Origin: Bacteroidia bacterium
GTDB taxonomy: Bacteria; Bacteroidota; Bacteroidia; AKYH767-A; OLB10
Length of the DNA: 5,906 nucleotides
Reading direction: 5' to 3'
Assembly (NCBI GenBank): GCA_025450095.1
Contig: JANWID010000263.1
Location: forward strand, 1-5,906
Shown here in pieces: positions 3,640-5,906 of this stretch (the first letter of the stretch is position 1; each line of letters opens with the position of its first letter). The notes beneath the pieces were generated by a model, which was not told the origin of the DNA, did no database searches, and was given only the letters and a program-made list of their open reading frames with translations. The position numbers and the translations under genes were made by a program.

Positions 3640-5559
3640 ATGGCTGGAGGCAGAAACAAGTATAGCAGCAACGGACAACAGAAGGCAGAATCACCCAAAG
3701 TAAAATTGTCGAAGGAGAGTTTGCGGCAGTCGCTGATACTCTTTACCTATATCAAACCTTATCGGGGTAAATTCATTCTCAGCCTGGTTTTTATTGCACT
3801 ATCGGCATTCACCACTAGCCTATTCCCGTTTTTCCTGGGTAAGATGATCGATGCGGCTGCTCCAGGAGCATCCCTGCCGGGTAGTGGTGCTGACAGCATC
3901 GGGGGGCAATTCGGATTTGGCTTGAAAGACATTCACTGGAGCTTAAATACAACACTGATCCTGATTTTTGCTCAGCTGGGCATTCAAACCATCTTTTCCT
4001 TTATGAGGGTATACCTGCTGACTGAAGTCGGCGAGAAATCGTTAGCCCTGATGCGAAAGGATGTGTACAGCAAATTGCTGACTATGCCCATGAGTTATTT
4101 TACCGAAAAAAGAGTCGGTGAATTAAGCAACCGGATATCTTCGGATCTGTCGCAAATACAGGATGCCATTTCATTTACGCTTGCCGAATTTTTACGCGGC
4201 ATATTTATGTTGGTCATTGGCCTGGCATTTATTTTCTGGATAAGTACCAAACTGGCGTTGGTCATGCTGTCGGTTGTTCCGTTGATTGCGGTATTGGCCG
4301 TAATCTTTGGATACCGCATCCGCAAAATGTCGCGCAAGGCACAGGACCAGCTCGCCGAAAGCGGGACGATCGTACAGGAAACATTTCAGGGCATATCTGT
4401 GGTAAAAGCATTTACCAATGAGTTTTATGAAATTGGCAGGTATGTGAAAAGCATATACAGTGTTGTTGAAACCGCCATTTCCAATGCGCGATACCGGGGT
4501 GCTTTTGTTTCATTTATGATTTTTAGTGTTTTCGGAACCATCGCATTCGTCATGTGGTTCGGGGCGGGAATGATTCAATCGGGACAGCTAACAATAGGAT
4601 CACTGACCATGTTTGTGATATTCTCGATGTTTGTCGGTGGTACCTTTGCCGGATTTGCCGACATGTTCAGTCAGCTTCAAAAAATACTTGGGGCCACTGA
4701 AAGCATCCGAGAGATTTTAAGAGCAAAAGGAGAAGATGTACAACTGATACAATCAACAGTTGAACCCCAATATCATTTGAATGGCAATGTCCGTTTTGAA
4801 CACGTGGCCTTCAGTTATCCCAGCCGTAAGGACGTTGCAGTATTAAATGATATATCCTTATCCGCCAAAAACGGGGAGCAAGTTGCTATTGTAGGTCCCA
4901 GTGGTGCCGGAAAAAGCACCATAGCTTCCCTCCTGCTTAAATTTTATGAGCCAACAAATGGCATTATCTATTTTGATGATCGCCCTTCAACCGACTTCCC
5001 TCTTTCCCAGTTACGCATGCAAATGGCATTTGTACCCCAGGATGTGCTTTTGTTCGGAGGCAGCATAAAAGAAAACATTGCATATGGTAATCCTGTAGCA
5101 ACCGATGAAGAAATTGTAGCTGCAGCCCAAAAGGCCAATGCTCATGAATTTGTTGACCGGTTCCCGGAAAAATATGAAACCATCGTTGGTGAACGAGGCA
5201 TAAAACTCAGTGGCGGACAACGTCAGCGCATAGCCATTGCCCGGGCCATCTTAAAAAATCCGGCAATATTAATCCTCGACGAAGCCACTTCCTCATTGGA
5301 TAGTGAGAGTGAACAACTCGTCCAGGAAGCCCTTGACAACCTGATGAAAGGCCGCACCTCATTTGTTATTGCGCATCGCCTCTCCACAATCCGCAATGCC
5401 GACAAAATTGTTTTAATTGATAAGGGGATTGTGAGCGAAAGTGGTACCCATGCCGAGTTAATGAAGCACAACGGATTGTATAAGATGCTTAACATGATGC
5501 AATTCGAATACGGTGATGTAGAACCCGATTATGGAAATAATAAAGTTGATTTATCCTGA
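3640..5559 (+). CDS. ABCB/MsbA-type ABC exporter half-transporter (TMD-NBD fusion)
   Basis: 639 residues, complete. A polar N-terminal tail (1-30) is followed by a six-helix ABC_membrane domain: helices at about 44-66, 101-124, 182-200, 203-224, 288-307 and 316-340. The nucleotide-binding domain spans about 383-625, with A-loop Tyr393 (FSYPSR), Walker A GPSGAGKST (419-427), Q-loop Gln467 (FVPQD), signature LSGGQ (523-527), Walker B ILILDEA with Asp547 and catalytic Glu548, D-loop SSLD (551-554) and switch His579 (VIAHRLS). All catalytic residues are present, so it should form an active homodimer (or a heterodimer with a partner elsewhere) that exports a substrate across the inner membrane using ATP. 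The substrate is unknown: lipid-like or hydrophobic compounds are typical of this family, and the sequence alone does not justify calling it msbA. The loop between helices 1 and 2 (about 71-100) is long and glycine-rich. No peptidase or accessory domain is present. Its own 160-bp upstream region and a convergent gene 14 bp downstream suggest a single-gene unit. Confidence 0.95.
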   Translation: MAGGRNKYSSNGQQKAESPKVKLSKESLRQSLILFTYIKPYRGKFILSLVFIALSAFTTSLFPFFLGKMIDAAAPGASLPGSGADSIGGQFGFGLKDIHWSLNTTLILIFAQLGIQTIFSFMRVYLLTEVGEKSLALMRKDVYSKLLTMPMSYFTEKRVGELSNRISSDLSQIQDAISFTLAEFLRGIFMLVIGLAFIFWISTKLALVMLSVVPLIAVLAVIFGYRIRKMSRKAQDQLAESGTIVQETFQGISVVKAFTNEFYEIGRYVKSIYSVVETAISNARYRGAFVSFMIFSVFGTIAFVMWFGAGMIQSGQLTIGSLTMFVIFSMFVGGTFAGFADMFSQLQKILGATESIREILRAKGEDVQLIQSTVEPQYHLNGNVRFEHVAFSYPSRKDVAVLNDISLSAKNGEQVAIVGPSGAGKSTIASLLLKFYEPTNGIIYFDDRPSTDFPLSQLRMQMAFVPQDVLLFGGSIKENIAYGNPVATDEEIVAAAQKANAHEFVDRFPEKYETIVGERGIKLSGGQRQRIAIARAILKNPAILILDEATSSLDSESEQLVQEALDNLMKGRTSFVIAHRLSTIRNADKIVLIDKGIVSESGTHAELMKHNGLYKMLNMMQFEYGDVEPDYGNNKVDLS

Positions 5560-5573
5560 TTTGAATTTTTTGC

Positions 5574-5906
5574 TTAATTCTTGATAATTTTTCCGGCTTT
5601 AATTACTTCCAATTCATTTCTGATTTCGTATAGATAAATCCCAGCTGTAAATTGTTTTGTGTTTAAAGTAATGTTATTTACAAATTGTTTTGTTATAATT
5701 TCTCTGGAAGAAATGTCGTAAAGGGTTATTTCCATTTTATCTGAATTACTACATTCAATTTTTATTTCATCAAGAAATGGATTCGGAAACAGGTTGATGG
5801 AAATATTATTTTTAGGGTCACCAATTCCTGCTGTGGTGTAACAGGTCATCGAATCGGTAGAAATGCATACATCATCGAGGAAGTAATAACTGGTATAAGT
5901 TAATAT
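5574..5906 (-). CDS. Secreted protein with C-terminal T9SS type A sorting domain (5' part beyond window)
   Basis: The frame is open to the window edge, so only the last 110 residues are seen; the Met codon at 5847-5849 is internal. Residues 1-20 (including YYFLDDVCISTD) look like the last strand of a beta-sandwich of the kind that often precedes sorting domains. The rest is a type A sorting domain: LFPNPFLDEIKI with the PNP motif, EITLYDISSREI, TLNTKQFTAGIYLYEI, and the terminal basic strand VIKAGKIIKN. Type A domains send proteins through the type IX secretion system of Bacteroidota; the domain is then removed and the cargo is anchored on the surface or released. The nature of the cargo (enzyme, adhesin or other) cannot be told from this end. 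The gene is convergent with the ABC exporter, with 14 bp between their stop codons. Confidence 0.9.
   Translation of the reverse strand: MLTYTSYYFLDDVCISTDSMTCYTTAGIGDPKNNISINLFPNPFLDEIKIECSNSDKMEITLYDISSREIITKQFVNNITLNTKQFTAGIYLYEIRNELEVIKAGKIIKN

Noticed and set aside
5563..5580. GAATT/AATTC hairpin between the convergent ABC exporter and T9SS genes as a shared terminator
   Set aside because: Only five AT-dominated base pairs with an 8-nt loop; too weak to claim.

Overview
The window looks like chromosomal DNA of a free-living Bacteroidota (Bacteroidetes). It ends in a type A sorting domain of the type IX secretion system, which is confined to that phylum. The genes are AT-rich and lack clear Shine-Dalgarno sequences. 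It carries an ORF6N-domain gene of a kind I know well from Bacteroidota, and its intergenic DNA holds dispersed-repeat motifs typical of such genomes (heptamers of the type AGTGACC, and GGATGACAG/ATTCC hairpin elements). The genus cannot be named from the sequence.

Layout. (1) 2-532, plus: the C-terminal half of a GT4-type glycosyltransferase, cut by the window edge. (2) 521-1004: about 470 bp without an intact gene, dense in structure. It holds heptamer repeats that supply the glycosyltransferase stop codon, a 223-bp MITE-like palindromic element (631-853) built around a 32-bp hairpin that should act as a bidirectional terminator, and then two palindromes (870-890 and 894-918). (3) 1005-1886, plus: a DUF1295 / steroid-5-alpha-reductase-like multispanning membrane protein. 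(4) 1961-2656, minus: a YceI-family lipoprotein, convergent with the previous gene, with three 9-bp tandem repeats in the short gap and a perfect Fnr-type box (2741-2754) upstream. (5) 2967-3479, plus: a small ORF6N-domain protein. (6) 3640-5559, plus: a complete ABCB/MsbA-type ABC exporter half-transporter. (7) 5574-5906, minus: the C-terminal 110 residues of a secreted T9SS cargo protein, convergent with the exporter.

The genes appear to be independent transcription units rather than one pathway. Several act at the envelope (glycosyl transfer, a membrane enzyme, a periplasm-facing lipoprotein, an exporter, a secreted protein), but nothing in the spacing ties them into an operon.

The most interesting signal is a link between ORF6N and palindromes. 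The ORF6N gene contains, inside its coding sequence, a perfect 25-nt palindrome (3150-3174) encoding M-S-S-Q-I-V-M-T. The intergenic palindrome at 894-918 is also 25 nt and perfect, shares the core TCRCAAWTTGYGA, and would read L-R-S-Q-F-A-T-S in one frame, a peptide I recognise as the equivalent motif of other ORF6N proteins. Either the intergenic site is a relic of a decayed ORF6N gene, or the motif-coding palindrome is also a DNA site recognised elsewhere in the genome. Either reading can be tested by genome-wide search.
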